Shown: piece after piece, positions 36,890-46,181 of the stretch
Position numbering within the stretch: position 1 is the stretch's first letter
Layout of the letters: each line of letters begins with the position of its first letter
From: Mycolicibacterium crocinum
GTDB taxonomy: Bacteria; Actinomycetota; Actinomycetes; Mycobacteriales; Mycobacteriaceae
Length of the DNA stretch: 64,000 nucleotides
Reading direction: 5' to 3'
Assembly (NCBI RefSeq): GCF_022370635.2
Contig: NZ_CP092362.2
Coordinates: 3,968,001 to 4,032,000, forward strand
Translations under genes and position numbers: made by a program
The notes under the pieces: model-generated
What the model was told of the DNA's origin: nothing
The model's database searches: none
The model's input: only the letters and a program-made list of their open reading frames with translations

Positions 36890-37209
36890 CGCTGCCTTCC
36901 GTTCTTCGGCCGCTGCTTCTCCCACAGCAACAGCACGGCGGTGACCATCGCCCAGCCGAACACGAAGTCCTCCACCGGGATGTCCCACGGGAAGCGCAAC
37001 CCGCTGGTGTGCTGCTCGTTGTAGATCACGATCGGCGCCGACAGCTTGGTCAGCCAGCCGTCGACGATCACCTGGAATGCCACCACGATGCCCATCGATA
37101 TCCAGTATTCGACCTTGCCGAACAACCCGGTGCGCAAAACCGCCAATTCCAGCGCGATGACCGCGATCAGTGCGACGACGGCAGGCAGCGTGTATCCGAG
37201 TCCGCTCAT
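36886..37209 (-). CDS. crtYd: Lycopene cyclase subunit CrtYd
   Basis: This 107-residue protein has about three transmembrane helices and the cyclase motif FPWDIPVEDFVFGW (usual PxE(E/D)xxF). With CrtYc it forms the heterodimeric actinobacterial lycopene beta-cyclase. ATG 37209 overlaps the crtYc stop by 4 nt. Length matches the subunit. Confidence 0.9.
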   Translation of the reverse strand: MSGLGYTLPAVVALIAVIALELAVLRTGLFGKVEYWISMGIVVAFQVIVDGWLTKLSAPIVIYNEQHTSGLRFPWDIPVEDFVFGWAMVTAVLLLWEKQRPKNGRQR

Positions 37210-37529
37210 CGGCGACCACGCACAAAGCCGAGGATCGCGCTCACCGCCGAGTAGGTCAGCAGGCCGCAGATCGGGATCACCACGAAGAACAGCAGCTCCT
37301 CCAGCGGGATCTCGAAACCGACGTGCACCCCGCTGATGTAGCGGGGGTTGTAGGTCCAGACGTGGCCGGCAATCGCGATCGCGTCCCAGATCACAAACAC
37401 CAGCGCCACCGGGCCGACGGATCGCAGCAGCCGCATCGGCTGGCGGTAGACCCCGGATCCAAGGATCTCCAACGGTGCGGTGATCAGCAGGCACGCGCCC
37501 AGCACGATCAGGTACTGCCAGCGATCCAT
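37206..37529 (-). CDS. crtYc: Lycopene cyclase subunit CrtYc
   Basis: This 107-residue membrane protein has the paired motif FEIPLEELLFFVVIP and three hydrophobic helices. The tail NPRYISG is seen in cyclase partners. Its start shares one base with the crtB stop (TGATG at 37531-37527). It works with CrtYd to close both ends of lycopene to beta-carotene. Confidence 0.9.
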   Translation of the reverse strand: MDRWQYLIVLGACLLITAPLEILGSGVYRQPMRLLRSVGPVALVFVIWDAIAIAGHVWTYNPRYISGVHVGFEIPLEELLFFVVIPICGLLTYSAVSAILGFVRGRR

Positions 37530-38449
37530 CAGGCGGCGCCGCGGGCGTTGTGGGCCCGAACCAGTCCGGAGGCGAAGACCTGCAACCGCCGGCCGATTCC
37601 GACCGAGGCCCGTGTGCTGAACACCGCAAAGTCGATGGCCTCGATGCGGTCGAGGATCTCCGAGTACAGCGTGAACGCGGTCGCCACACACGGCCGCGAC
37701 TGCGGGGCAAGCAGCGCAATTCCCTTGCGCGCCTGCCGGTATACACCGCGGGCGATATCGTGCTGGGCGGCCAGCGCACGACGCACCTTGGGGTCGGTGC
37801 GGCGGTTCTGATGGCACCAGGTCAGCACGTCCCGGTCCACGCCGTAGGCGGCCAGTTCGTCGGCAGGCAGGTAGATGCGGTCGCGGGCCAGGTCCTCGTC
37901 GACATCGCGCAGGAAGTTCGTCAACTGGAAGGCATGTCCGAGCGCCTCGGCATAGGGCGCGGCCTCATCGGCGGGGCCGACGGTGCCCAGGATCGGCAGC
38001 ATCTGCAGGCCGATGACGGCGGCCGACCCGCGCATGTAGTGGTTCAGTGCCGCGCGGTCCGGATAGTCGGTGACGGTCAGGTCCATGCGCATCGAGCTCA
38101 GGAAGTCGTCGAACAGATCGAGCGGGATGCGGTAGGTGCGGGCGGTGTGCAGCACCGCGGCCAGCACCGGCTCGCTCTCGTCACCGCTGAAGAACTTGTC
38201 CGACAGCTCATCGAGGCGCCGCTCACGATCGGCGGTGCTGGCGTCGGTGTCCATGTCGTCGAGGATGTCGTCGGCGTACCGCGCGAACCCGTACAGGGCG
38301 TGCACGGGTGGGCGCTGCGACGGAGCCAGCAGCCTGGTGGCCAGGAAGTACGTCCGGCCGTGCTGGGCGTTCAGGCGCCGGCAGTACCGGTAGGACTCGG
38401 CCAGTCGCGAATCGTCGATGCCCGCGGCGTGCAACTCGGTGTGGATCAT
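37529..38449 (-). CDS. crtB: Phytoene synthase
   Basis: This 306-residue prenyl synthase has both aspartate-rich motifs, YADDILDD (residues 58-65) and the later NFLRDVDEDLARDR, with RTYFLATRLL upstream. It condenses two GGPP molecules to phytoene. No GGPP synthase gene (crtE) is in the cluster here, so GGPP must come from elsewhere. It follows crtI by 2 nt. Confidence 0.95.
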   Translation of the reverse strand: MIHTELHAAGIDDSRLAESYRYCRRLNAQHGRTYFLATRLLAPSQRPPVHALYGFARYADDILDDMDTDASTADRERRLDELSDKFFSGDESEPVLAAVLHTARTYRIPLDLFDDFLSSMRMDLTVTDYPDRAALNHYMRGSAAVIGLQMLPILGTVGPADEAAPYAEALGHAFQLTNFLRDVDEDLARDRIYLPADELAAYGVDRDVLTWCHQNRRTDPKVRRALAAQHDIARGVYRQARKGIALLAPQSRPCVATAFTLYSEILDRIEAIDFAVFSTRASVGIGRRLQVFASGLVRAHNARGAA

Positions 38450-38451
38450 CG

Positions 38452-39975
38452 CTACCTGCTTCCGGAGCTGACGATGGTGCGCTTGGCGGACCGGTCGGTG
38501 TCGGCACCGGTGACCCGGTCGGCGGCCAGCCGCCCGGAGATCACCGCGGTCGGGATGCCGACGCCGGGCACCGTCGACCCGCCGGCCAGCACGGCGTTGT
38601 CAATGCCCCGAACCAGATTCGCGGGGCGGAACGGACCGGTTTGGGAGAAGGTGTGCGCGAGCGCGAACGGCGAGCCCGCGGCCATACCTTGCGCGGCCCA
38701 GTCGGCGGGTGTCACCACATCCAGGATCTCGGCGTCGCTGTCGAGCCCGGGCATCAGCCGGTCGGCGGCGGTGGCCACCACCTGGTGTGCGTAGCTGTCC
38801 CCCGCCGAGCTCCAATCGACCTTGCCCACTTCGAGATTCGGCGCCGGAGCCAGCACATAGAGCAGATCGCGGCCGGGTGGCGCGAGGCTCGGGTCGCCCG
38901 CGGTGGGCCGGGTGACCAACAGTGAGGGATCGCTCATCAGCACGCCGTCGCGAATGATCTCGTCGAACGTGCGCGCCCAGTTGTGCCCGAAGCTGATGTT
39001 GTGGTGGAGCAGGCGCTCGCCGACCGCGGGCACGCCCACGTGCACGACGACCGCCGACGGCGCCGGGCGCACCTTGATCGGCCGCCGCGGTGTCCGACCG
39101 AGCAGCTGATAGGTCAGCGGCAACTCTGTGGTGAGAACGACTGCGTCACAAGCGATCCGCGCACCGTCGCTGGTGCGCACCGCGGTCACCCGCGAGCCCG
39201 ATCGCTCCAGCGCCGTCACCGTCGACCCGTAACGGAACTGCACACCGGCCCCGGCCGCGACGGCGGCCATCGCCTCCGGCACCGCCCGCATGCCGCCACG
39301 CGGAAAGTACACGCCCGCAACGGTATCCATGTAGGCGATCACGGCGTAGGCCGCCAGCGCTTGCTGAGGCGGAACCCCGGCGTACAGCGCCTGGAAGGTG
39401 AAGATCCGCTGAACGCGTTCGTCGGTGATGAACCGGCCGACCATCCGTTCCCAACCGCGGAAGCCACCGATGGCGGCGAGCCGGGCCAGTTGCGGGGTCA
39501 GTAGCGACAGCGGAGATGAGAAGTTGGACCCGATGAAGCCGTCGATCTCCAGCTTGTAGAGCTGGGTGAGCCAGGCCCGCAGTCGTTGGTAGCCGGCGGC
39601 CTGCTCGGGGCCGGCGAACTCTTCGATCGCCGCCGTCATCGCGGCGGCACCGGGGTGCACGTCCAGCGCGCTGCCGTCGGCGAAGGTGGCCCGGTAGGCC
39701 GGATCGACCGGGTCCAGCTGCAGATGCTCAGTCATCGATGCGCCGACCGCGTCGAAGGCGTCGGAGATGATGTCGGGCATCGTCAGGACGGTCGGACCGG
39801 TGTCGATGCGGTAACCGGAGATGTCGGCCTGACCCATCCGGCCGCCGGGGAACGGGTGACGTTCGAGGACGGTGACCGACCGGCCGCGACCGGCCAGCTG
39901 GAGCGCAGCTGACAGTCCCGACAGGCCCGCGCCCACCACCACGACATGGTCAGTGGCGCCCGGGACGCTACGCAT
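38452..39975 (-). CDS. crtI: Phytoene desaturase
   Basis: This 507-residue FAD enzyme has GAGLSGL (residues 15-21) and a C-terminal CrtI segment NAVLAGGSTVPGVGIPTAVISGR. It converts phytoene to lycopene. It is first in the operon; ATG 39975 is preceded by AGGAG. An in-frame extension to 40053 has no good start signal and was not used. The upstream 175 bp to the secreted-protein gene should hold the operon promoter; no clear light-response or sigma motif is recognised. Confidence 0.95.
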   Translation of the reverse strand: MRSVPGATDHVVVVGAGLSGLSAALQLAGRGRSVTVLERHPFPGGRMGQADISGYRIDTGPTVLTMPDIISDAFDAVGASMTEHLQLDPVDPAYRATFADGSALDVHPGAAAMTAAIEEFAGPEQAAGYQRLRAWLTQLYKLEIDGFIGSNFSSPLSLLTPQLARLAAIGGFRGWERMVGRFITDERVQRIFTFQALYAGVPPQQALAAYAVIAYMDTVAGVYFPRGGMRAVPEAMAAVAAGAGVQFRYGSTVTALERSGSRVTAVRTSDGARIACDAVVLTTELPLTYQLLGRTPRRPIKVRPAPSAVVVHVGVPAVGERLLHHNISFGHNWARTFDEIIRDGVLMSDPSLLVTRPTAGDPSLAPPGRDLLYVLAPAPNLEVGKVDWSSAGDSYAHQVVATAADRLMPGLDSDAEILDVVTPADWAAQGMAAGSPFALAHTFSQTGPFRPANLVRGIDNAVLAGGSTVPGVGIPTAVISGRLAADRVTGADTDRSAKRTIVSSGSR

Positions 39976-40150
39976 CGATCGCTCCTCTCTCGCCGAGGGC
40001 TTGGTTCGCCCCGGCCGAGCCCCTAGGCGATACCCCGCCGGATGCACTTGCAATCAGCTGGCTGTGGTGTCGTCTCCATTCAAGGCGAGTGACGGTCTGT
40101 GCGCCCCTGCCGCGGGCACTTGGTCACGCACGCGTCATTTTCTGGCGCTC

Positions 40151-40717
40151 CTATCGGCAGATGCCGAACTGGTTGCATTGCAGGGGGTAGCGGGTCACCG
40201 GCGCGGGCAGTGGACCGTTGAAGGCCAGCGCGAACGGCGTCTTGGTCATCCCGGCCTGCATGCCGCACTGCGGAGTCCAGGTGACGGTGTGAGTGCCGGT
40301 CAGCGTGGCGTCGTCGAAGGCGTAGGTGTCGGTCGACAGCGCATAGCTGCCGTCCGGGCAGCGCACACCTTCGGGCTGTGGATACGTGAAGCTCCACATG
40401 CCGTTGACGATGCGCGCGGTGGCGCCGAAGTTCATCTCCCGCTCGTCGCGGTTGATGTGCTCCGCCGTCGAACTGGACATGTGCAGCGTGCACCCGGTTG
40501 GGCCGCCGGCACCGAACGGCCGGGTGCACTCGGGACTGCTGACCGGGCAGACCGGCACGCAGGTCGGCGAGAATGTCCAGGTGGCCGGCGGCAGACCGGC
40601 TTCGGTGTAGGTGTAGCTGCCTTCCATCGGCTGGTCAGCGGCAGCGGGAACGGCGAGTCCCACCGGTGCACCGATGAACAGAACCGCCGCGGCCAGTGCG
40701 CGCATTACGGTAACCAT
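40151..40717 (-). CDS. Secreted cysteine-containing protein, unknown function
   Basis: This 188-residue protein has a signal peptide (MRALAAAVLFIGAPVGLAVPAAADQ) and a mature part with eight cysteines, giving likely disulphides. It resembles small exported mycobacterial proteins of unknown role. The ATG may be at 40717 (MVTVM) or slightly later (MRALA). It lies 175 bp upstream of crtI on the same strand and is divergent from oppA. Not recognised further. Confidence 0.75.
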   Translation of the reverse strand: MVTVMRALAAAVLFIGAPVGLAVPAAADQPMEGSYTYTEAGLPPATWTFSPTCVPVCPVSSPECTRPFGAGGPTGCTLHMSSSTAEHINRDEREMNFGATARIVNGMWSFTYPQPEGVRCPDGSYALSTDTYAFDDATLTGTHTVTWTPQCGMQAGMTKTPFALAFNGPLPAPVTRYPLQCNQFGICR

Positions 40718-40797
40718 GTCCCCTCCGGTCCCCGACCCGCGCCGATTATCGCAGCTGGGCGTTTAGGAGATCAACGGTTCGGGAAACTCCTTCAGCG

Positions 40798-42324
40798 ATG
40801 AGACGCTCAGCGGTGCTGACCGCTGCCCTCGTGGTGATCGCGCTGCTGGCGGCGTGTTCGACGGGTTCGCGAGTGGATCTCGGCGGCCCGTCGGCGGGCA
40901 ACCTCACCGCGGCGATCGCCGGCGAACCCGATCAGCTCGACCCGCAGAAGAGCACCGCCTACTTCTCCTTCGAGGTGCTGGAGAACGTCTTCGACACCCT
41001 GGTCGAGCCCGACGAGAACCTCGAGATGCGCCCCGCCCTCGCCGAGTCCTGGCAGGTCTCCCCCGACCAGCTCACGTGGACCTTCCGTCTGCGGCCCGGG
41101 ATCACCTGGCACGACGGTTCTCCGTTCAGCGCCTCCGACGTCGTCTACTCCTATCGGCGGATCATCGACGGCAAACTCGCCAACGTCGACAAGCTGAGCG
41201 CGGTCCGCGACATCAGCGCGCCGGACCCGCAGACCGTCGTCATCACCGTCGCGCACCCCACCCCGAATCTGCTGACCAACGTGGGCGGGTTCAAAGGTCT
41301 GGCGATCGTGCAGCGCCACAACGTCGAAACCGGCCAGATCGCAACACATCCGGTGGGCACCGGACCGTTCGCCTTCGCCGGACGCAAGAGCGGCGACTCG
41401 ATCACCCTGACCGCGAACAAGAATTACTGGGGCGGGGCCCCGAAGATCCCGGGCGTGACGTTCCGATTCATCTCCGAACCGTCGACGGCGTTGTCGGCCT
41501 TGCAAGCCGGTGAGATCGACTGGACCGACGCGATTCCGCCCCAGCGCGTCGAGCAGCTGAAGGGCGACGACTCCATCCATCTGGCGGTCACACCGAGCAA
41601 CGACTACTGGTACCTGGCGCTCAACGAAGCACGCAAACCCTGGAACGACGTCCGGGTTCGGCAGGCCATCGCCTACGGCATCGACCGTGAGTCGATCGTG
41701 CAAGCCACCAGCTATGGCACCGCGACCGCGAATCAGCTTGCGATTCCTCGCGGTAACCCGTGGTACACCCCGTACGACCGCTATCACCACGACGTGAGCA
41801 GGGCCCGGGAGTTGCTGCAGGAAGCCGGAGTCGGCAATCAGAACCTCGACATGCTGGTCACCAGCGAGTACCCGGAGACCGTCACCGCGGCGCAGATCAT
41901 CGCAGACAACCTTGCGGCCGTGGGTATCACGGTGAACATTCGCACCGTTGACTTCGCGACCTGGCTCGATGAACAGAACAGCGGTCACTTCGACATGCTG
42001 ATGATGGGTTGGCTGGGCAACATCGACCCCGACGACTTCTACTACGCCCAACACCACACCGGCGGCACGAGCAACGCGCAGAAGTTCTCCGACCCGGACG
42101 TCGACCGGCTGCTGGACGCGGCCCGCACCGAGACCGACCGCGCGCGCCGCCAGGACGATTACGCCAAGGCCGCCACGATCATCGCCGACAAGGCCAGCTA
42201 CATCTACCTGTACAACCCGTCGGTGATCCAGGGCTGGTCGACGAACCTCACCGGATACGACGCGCGTCGCGACGGGGCCGTGAGATTCCGCTCCGCCCAG
42301 CTGAAGTCGGGTGGTGCAGCGTGA
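40798..42324 (+). CDS. Oligopeptide ABC transporter substrate-binding lipoprotein
   Basis: This 508-residue SBP_bac_5 protein has a lipobox ending at Cys20 (LLAACSTG) and the family core DQLDPQKSTAYFSFEVLENVFDTLVE. It captures peptides or similar solutes outside the membrane. It is followed by two permeases and a fused ATPase in one overlapping operon. ATG 40798. Ligand unknown. Confidence 0.93.
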   Translation: MRRSAVLTAALVVIALLAACSTGSRVDLGGPSAGNLTAAIAGEPDQLDPQKSTAYFSFEVLENVFDTLVEPDENLEMRPALAESWQVSPDQLTWTFRLRPGITWHDGSPFSASDVVYSYRRIIDGKLANVDKLSAVRDISAPDPQTVVITVAHPTPNLLTNVGGFKGLAIVQRHNVETGQIATHPVGTGPFAFAGRKSGDSITLTANKNYWGGAPKIPGVTFRFISEPSTALSALQAGEIDWTDAIPPQRVEQLKGDDSIHLAVTPSNDYWYLALNEARKPWNDVRVRQAIAYGIDRESIVQATSYGTATANQLAIPRGNPWYTPYDRYHHDVSRARELLQEAGVGNQNLDMLVTSEYPETVTAAQIIADNLAAVGITVNIRTVDFATWLDEQNSGHFDMLMMGWLGNIDPDDFYYAQHHTGGTSNAQKFSDPDVDRLLDAARTETDRARRQDDYAKAATIIADKASYIYLYNPSVIQGWSTNLTGYDARRDGAVRFRSAQLKSGGAA

Positions 42325-43265
42325 TCACGTTCCTGCTGCGCCGACTGCTGTACTCGGTGGTGGTCCTGTTCGGCGTCCTCGTCGTGGTGTTCGCTTTGGT
42401 GCATCTGGTCCCGGGCGACCCGGTGCGGATCGCGCTCGGCACCCGCTACACACCGGAGGCCTATCAGGCGTTGCGATCGGCCAGCGGACTGGACCGGCCG
42501 TTGATCACCCAATTCTTCTCCTACGCCGGCTCGGCGCTGACCGGTGATCTCGGCGTCAGCTTCCGCAACGGTGAACCGGTGACCGCCACCCTGCTCGAAC
42601 GGCTGCCCGCAACGGTGTCCCTGGCAGTTGTCGGGATTTTGATCGCCTTGCTTATCGCCCTGCCCGCCGGCATCTACTCGGCGCTGCACCGCGGCCGGGC
42701 CGGTGATGGAATCGTCCGGGTGGCAAGTCAATTCGGGGTCTCCATCCCGGACTTCTGGATGGGCATCCTGCTGATCGGCCTGTTTGCCTCGACACTGGGC
42801 TGGCTGCCCACCTCCGGATACCGGCCGCTGCTGTCCGATCCCGGCGGCTGGCTGCGACACATCGTATTGCCGGGGCTCACCGTCGGACTGGTGGCCGGGG
42901 CCATCATGACCCGCTACGTCCGCTCGGCGGTGCTGGAGGTCGCCGAAGCCGGCTACGTGCGCACCGCCCGCTCCAAAGGCCTTGCCCCGGCGGTGGTCAC
43001 GTCGCGGCATATCGTGCGCAACGCTCTGGTTCCGGTGCTGACGATCACCGGCATCCAGCTGGCGACGATCCTCGGCGGGGTGATCGTCGTGGAGGTGGTC
43101 TTCGCCTGGCCCGGGCTGGGCCGGTTGACCTACAACGCCGTCGCCGCCCGCGACTACCCGCTGATCCAGGGTGCGGTGCTCCTGATCGCGGCACTGTTCC
43201 TGCTCATCAACCTGATCGTCGACGTGCTGTACGCGGTGGTCGATCCACGGATCCGGCTGTCATGA
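42321..43265 (+). CDS. Oligopeptide ABC transporter permease (OppB type)
   Basis: This 314-residue permease has about six helices and the DppB signature N-terminus MITFLLRRLLYSVVVLFGV with LVPGDPVRIALG. The EAA-loop segment GYVRTARSKGLAP is present. GTG 42321 overlaps the binding-protein stop (GTGA); longer upstream extensions in frame lie in the binding-protein gene. Confidence 0.92.
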   Translation: MITFLLRRLLYSVVVLFGVLVVVFALVHLVPGDPVRIALGTRYTPEAYQALRSASGLDRPLITQFFSYAGSALTGDLGVSFRNGEPVTATLLERLPATVSLAVVGILIALLIALPAGIYSALHRGRAGDGIVRVASQFGVSIPDFWMGILLIGLFASTLGWLPTSGYRPLLSDPGGWLRHIVLPGLTVGLVAGAIMTRYVRSAVLEVAEAGYVRTARSKGLAPAVVTSRHIVRNALVPVLTITGIQLATILGGVIVVEVVFAWPGLGRLTYNAVAARDYPLIQGAVLLIAALFLLINLIVDVLYAVVDPRIRLS

Positions 43266-44119
43266 GGGTGTCGAATTGGCGTTTGCTGCTTGGCAACCCG
43301 GTCGCGGTGATCAGTGCCGTGCTGCTGTTCGCGATCGTCGTCGCCGCGCTGGGCGCCCACTGGCTGGCGCCGTCCGGTGTGAACGACGTCGACGTGCCGA
43401 ATGCCTTGAAGGCTCCGAGCGGCGCACACTGGTTCGGCACCGACGAACTGGGCCGCGATATCGCGTCTCGGGTTCTGGTCGCCACCCGCGCCTCCCTTCA
43501 GGTGGCGGTTGTCAGCGTCGCATTCGCGCTTGTCGTCGGGGTGACCGTCGGCTTGCTCGCCGGCTATCGGGGCGGCTGGCTGGATACGGTGCTCATGCGG
43601 TGCGTCGACGTGATGTTCGCATTCCCGGTTCTATTGCTGGCGTTGGCCATTGTCGCCGTTCTCGGTCCGGGGCTGACCACCACGATGCTCGCCATCGGCG
43701 TCGTCTACACGCCGATCTTCGCCCGGGTGGCCCGGGCCAGCACGTTGGGTGTGCGGGTCGAACCGTATGTGGCGGTATCACGGTCGATGGGCAGCCCGCA
43801 CCGCTACATCCTGGCCCGTCACGTCCTGCCCAACATCGCCGGACCGCTGATCGTGCAGGCGTCCCTGTCGCTGGCGTTCGCGATCCTCTCCGAAGCGGCC
43901 CTGTCGTTTCTGGGGCTGGGCCTGCAACCACCCCAACCGTCGCTGGGCCGGATGATCTTCGACTCGCAGGGGTTCGTGACCCTGGCATGGTGGGTGGCGG
44001 TGTTTCCCGGCGCAGCGATCTTTGTGATCGTGCTGGCGTTCAACCTCCTTGGCGACGGGCTGCGTGATGTGCTCGACCCCAAGCAACGCACCTCGACCGA
44101 AGCCGGGCGCGGATCATGA
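43262..44119 (+). CDS. Oligopeptide ABC transporter permease (OppC type)
   Basis: This 285-residue permease has about six helices; ATG 43262 overlaps the previous stop by 4 nt. The DppC features HWFGTDELGRDIASRV and the EAA-loop segment YVAVSRSMGSPHRYILARHVLPN are clear. It pairs with the OppB-type subunit. Confidence 0.92.
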   Translation: MRVSNWRLLLGNPVAVISAVLLFAIVVAALGAHWLAPSGVNDVDVPNALKAPSGAHWFGTDELGRDIASRVLVATRASLQVAVVSVAFALVVGVTVGLLAGYRGGWLDTVLMRCVDVMFAFPVLLLALAIVAVLGPGLTTTMLAIGVVYTPIFARVARASTLGVRVEPYVAVSRSMGSPHRYILARHVLPNIAGPLIVQASLSLAFAILSEAALSFLGLGLQPPQPSLGRMIFDSQGFVTLAWWVAVFPGAAIFVIVLAFNLLGDGLRDVLDPKQRTSTEAGRGS

Positions 44120-45702
44120 CACCGGTGCTCAGCGTGCAGGACCTGCGAGTGCGACTCGGTCGCCGAGAGATCGTGCGGGGCATCTCGTTCGACGTCGAGC
44201 CCGAGCAGACGCTGGGGATCGTCGGCGAATCCGGCTCGGGCAAGACGATGACCGCGCTGGCCGCCACCGGGTTGCTCGATGCCCCGGGCGCCGTGGTGAC
44301 CGGATCGAGTTCGCTTGCCGCAGGCGATGATTCGATCGAGTTGGTGGGCGCCAAGCCACGCGTGTTGCGCGGCGTGCACGGCCGCCGCATCGGATTCGTT
44401 TTCCAGGACCCCGGGACGTCGCTCAATCCGCTGCTCACCCTGGAGCGCCAGATCACCGAATCCCTTCAGGCGCACCGCAATCTGACTCGTCGCAGCGCGC
44501 GTCAGCGGGCCCTGGAGTTGCTGGAGGCCGTCGGGCTACCCGATGCGGAGCGCCGACTGGACAGCTACCCGCATCAGCTGTCGGGCGGCCAGCGCCAGCG
44601 GGTGATGGTGGCGATCGCCCTGGCGTGCGACCCCGAGCTCCTGGTCGCCGACGAACCGACCACTGCGCTGGACGTCACGACACAGGCGCAGATCGTCGAC
44701 CTCATCAAGGATCTGCAGCGCGACTTCGGGGCCGCGGTGGTGTGGATCAGTCACGACCTGGGGCTCGTTGGTCAGGTGGCCGACACCGTCATCGTGCTGC
44801 AGGACGGCGTCGCGGTGGAACAGGCCCCGATCCTCGACATCTTCGACCGGCCGGCCCATACCTATACCCGCGAGCTGCTCGATGCCCGGCCGCTGATCGG
44901 GGCCGGTGGCCCACCTCCGGCCCCGGCCGATGCACCCGTCCTGCTCGACGTCGACAAGCTCGCTGTGGCGTTCGGCGGTGCGCCTGCCGTCAAGGAGGTG
45001 ACGTTCCAGATCCGCCGCGGCACCACCTTGGGTCTGGTCGGCGAATCCGGCTCCGGCAAGTCGACGGTGGCCGGGGCCCTCACCGGATTGGTCGCCCCGA
45101 AGTCGGGCACCGCGACGCTGGACGGGACGGACATTCTCGGAGTTCGCGGCGCAGCCGAGAAGGCGCTGCGCGGACGGATCAGCCTGGTGCTGCAGGACCC
45201 TTTCGCCGCCCTGGATCCGCGCGGCCGCGTCGGCGCTGCGATCGCCGAACCCCTTGTCGTCCACCGCATTCGGCGGGGGAAAGACGCCCGCGCCGAACGG
45301 GTGGCCGAACTGCTGGAGCTCGTCGGCCTACCCGAGGAATTCGCATCGCGCTACCCGCATGAGCTCTCCGGCGGACAGCGGCAACGGGTCAGCATCGCCC
45401 GCGCACTGGCGGTCGAACCGGAGCTGGTGATCCTCGACGAGGCGACGGCATCCCTCGACGTGTCCGTCCAGGCCCGGGTTCTCGACTTGCTCAGTGATCT
45501 CCAACGCGAGCTCGGTCTGACCTATCTGTTCATCTCCCACGACCTTGCGGTGGTGGAACGGATGAGCCACGACGTGCTGGTGCTGCGCGACGGCACCACC
45601 GTCGAATACCGGTCGGCCGCCGATCTGCTGAGCGCACCTGAACAGGAGTACACCCGCACACTTCTGGCAGCTGTACCACCGGCACGACCGCGCTCGGGCT
45701 GA
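44116..45702 (+). CDS. Oligopeptide ABC transporter fused ATPase (OppD-OppF)
   Basis: This 528-residue protein carries two ATPase domains: Walker A GESGSGKT at residues 37-44 and GESGSGKS at 309-316, each with a SGGQRQRV signature. One polypeptide replaces separate OppD and OppF. ATG overlaps the OppC stop. The repeat/cysteine protein starts 12 nt later, which suggests read-through transcription. Confidence 0.93.
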   Translation: MTPVLSVQDLRVRLGRREIVRGISFDVEPEQTLGIVGESGSGKTMTALAATGLLDAPGAVVTGSSSLAAGDDSIELVGAKPRVLRGVHGRRIGFVFQDPGTSLNPLLTLERQITESLQAHRNLTRRSARQRALELLEAVGLPDAERRLDSYPHQLSGGQRQRVMVAIALACDPELLVADEPTTALDVTTQAQIVDLIKDLQRDFGAAVVWISHDLGLVGQVADTVIVLQDGVAVEQAPILDIFDRPAHTYTRELLDARPLIGAGGPPPAPADAPVLLDVDKLAVAFGGAPAVKEVTFQIRRGTTLGLVGESGSGKSTVAGALTGLVAPKSGTATLDGTDILGVRGAAEKALRGRISLVLQDPFAALDPRGRVGAAIAEPLVVHRIRRGKDARAERVAELLELVGLPEEFASRYPHELSGGQRQRVSIARALAVEPELVILDEATASLDVSVQARVLDLLSDLQRELGLTYLFISHDLAVVERMSHDVLVLRDGTTVEYRSAADLLSAPEQEYTRTLLAAVPPARPRSG

Positions 45703-45714
45703 CATGCTCGTGGC

Positions 45715-46164
45715 GTGAGAACACTCGCCATCACCAAACCTTCCGAACCGAACGCGGTGGCCGGCTCCATCGACACCACCGACAGCGTGGTCGTCGCCGG
45801 ATCGGTCAGCACCGTACGCAGCGCCGTCGTCGCAGGATCGATCGCCACCGCGGGCAGTGCGGCGGTCAACGGCTCGATTGCCACCGCAGGCAGTGGTGCC
45901 GTCATCGGCTCCATCGCGACTGCGGGCAGCGCCCTGGTCGTCGGGTCGGTGGCCACCGCGGGCAGCGCGCTGGTCGCGGGCAGCGTGCTCACCGTGCTGT
46001 CGGTGCGCTTGCGCAAGTGCGTGGCCTGTGTGGCCTGCGTCGCCTGCCGTCGCTGCACGGCGTGTGTCGGCTGTGTGAGATGTAGCGACTGCGTCGGCTG
46101 CGTGGGGTGCTACAACTGCTCGGGACTGCGCAACGCGAAGGGTCTTCGCGACGTACACGCTTGA
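45715..46164 (+). CDS. Repeat protein with 12-residue beta-repeats and a 12-cysteine CxxCxx tail
   Basis: 149 residues of unusual design. Residues 16-99 are seven 12-residue repeats (AGSIATAGSALV-like; also seen as alternating GSxxxx hexads), compatible with a small beta-solenoid. Residues 102-135 have 12 cysteines at exact three-residue spacing, CVACVACVAC...CYNC. There is no signal peptide or recognised domain. The tail resembles metal-binding or disulphide cores, but no function is known. GTG 45715 lies 12 nt after the ABC-transporter ATPase; the SDR gene follows by 17 nt. Confidence 0.72.
   Translation: MRTLAITKPSEPNAVAGSIDTTDSVVVAGSVSTVRSAVVAGSIATAGSAAVNGSIATAGSGAVIGSIATAGSALVVGSVATAGSALVAGSVLTVLSVRLRKCVACVACVACRRCTACVGCVRCSDCVGCVGCYNCSGLRNAKGLRDVHA
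45760..46011 (+). repeat. Seven degenerate 36-bp coding repeats
   Basis: The 12-residue repeats are also repeated at DNA level, for example ACCGCGGGCAGTGCGG and ACCGCGGGCAGCGCGC in adjacent units. The third to sixth units are most alike. They may change in copy number by slippage or recombination. They are within the coding frame of the repeat/cysteine protein. Confidence 0.7.
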
Positions 46165-46181
46165 GCGAAAGGGTCTGCGAC

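Noticed and set aside
45760..46011. Possible CRISPR-like or non-coding tandem array
   Set aside because: The repeats keep an open frame and are 36 bp with no variable spacers; they encode the 12-residue protein repeats.
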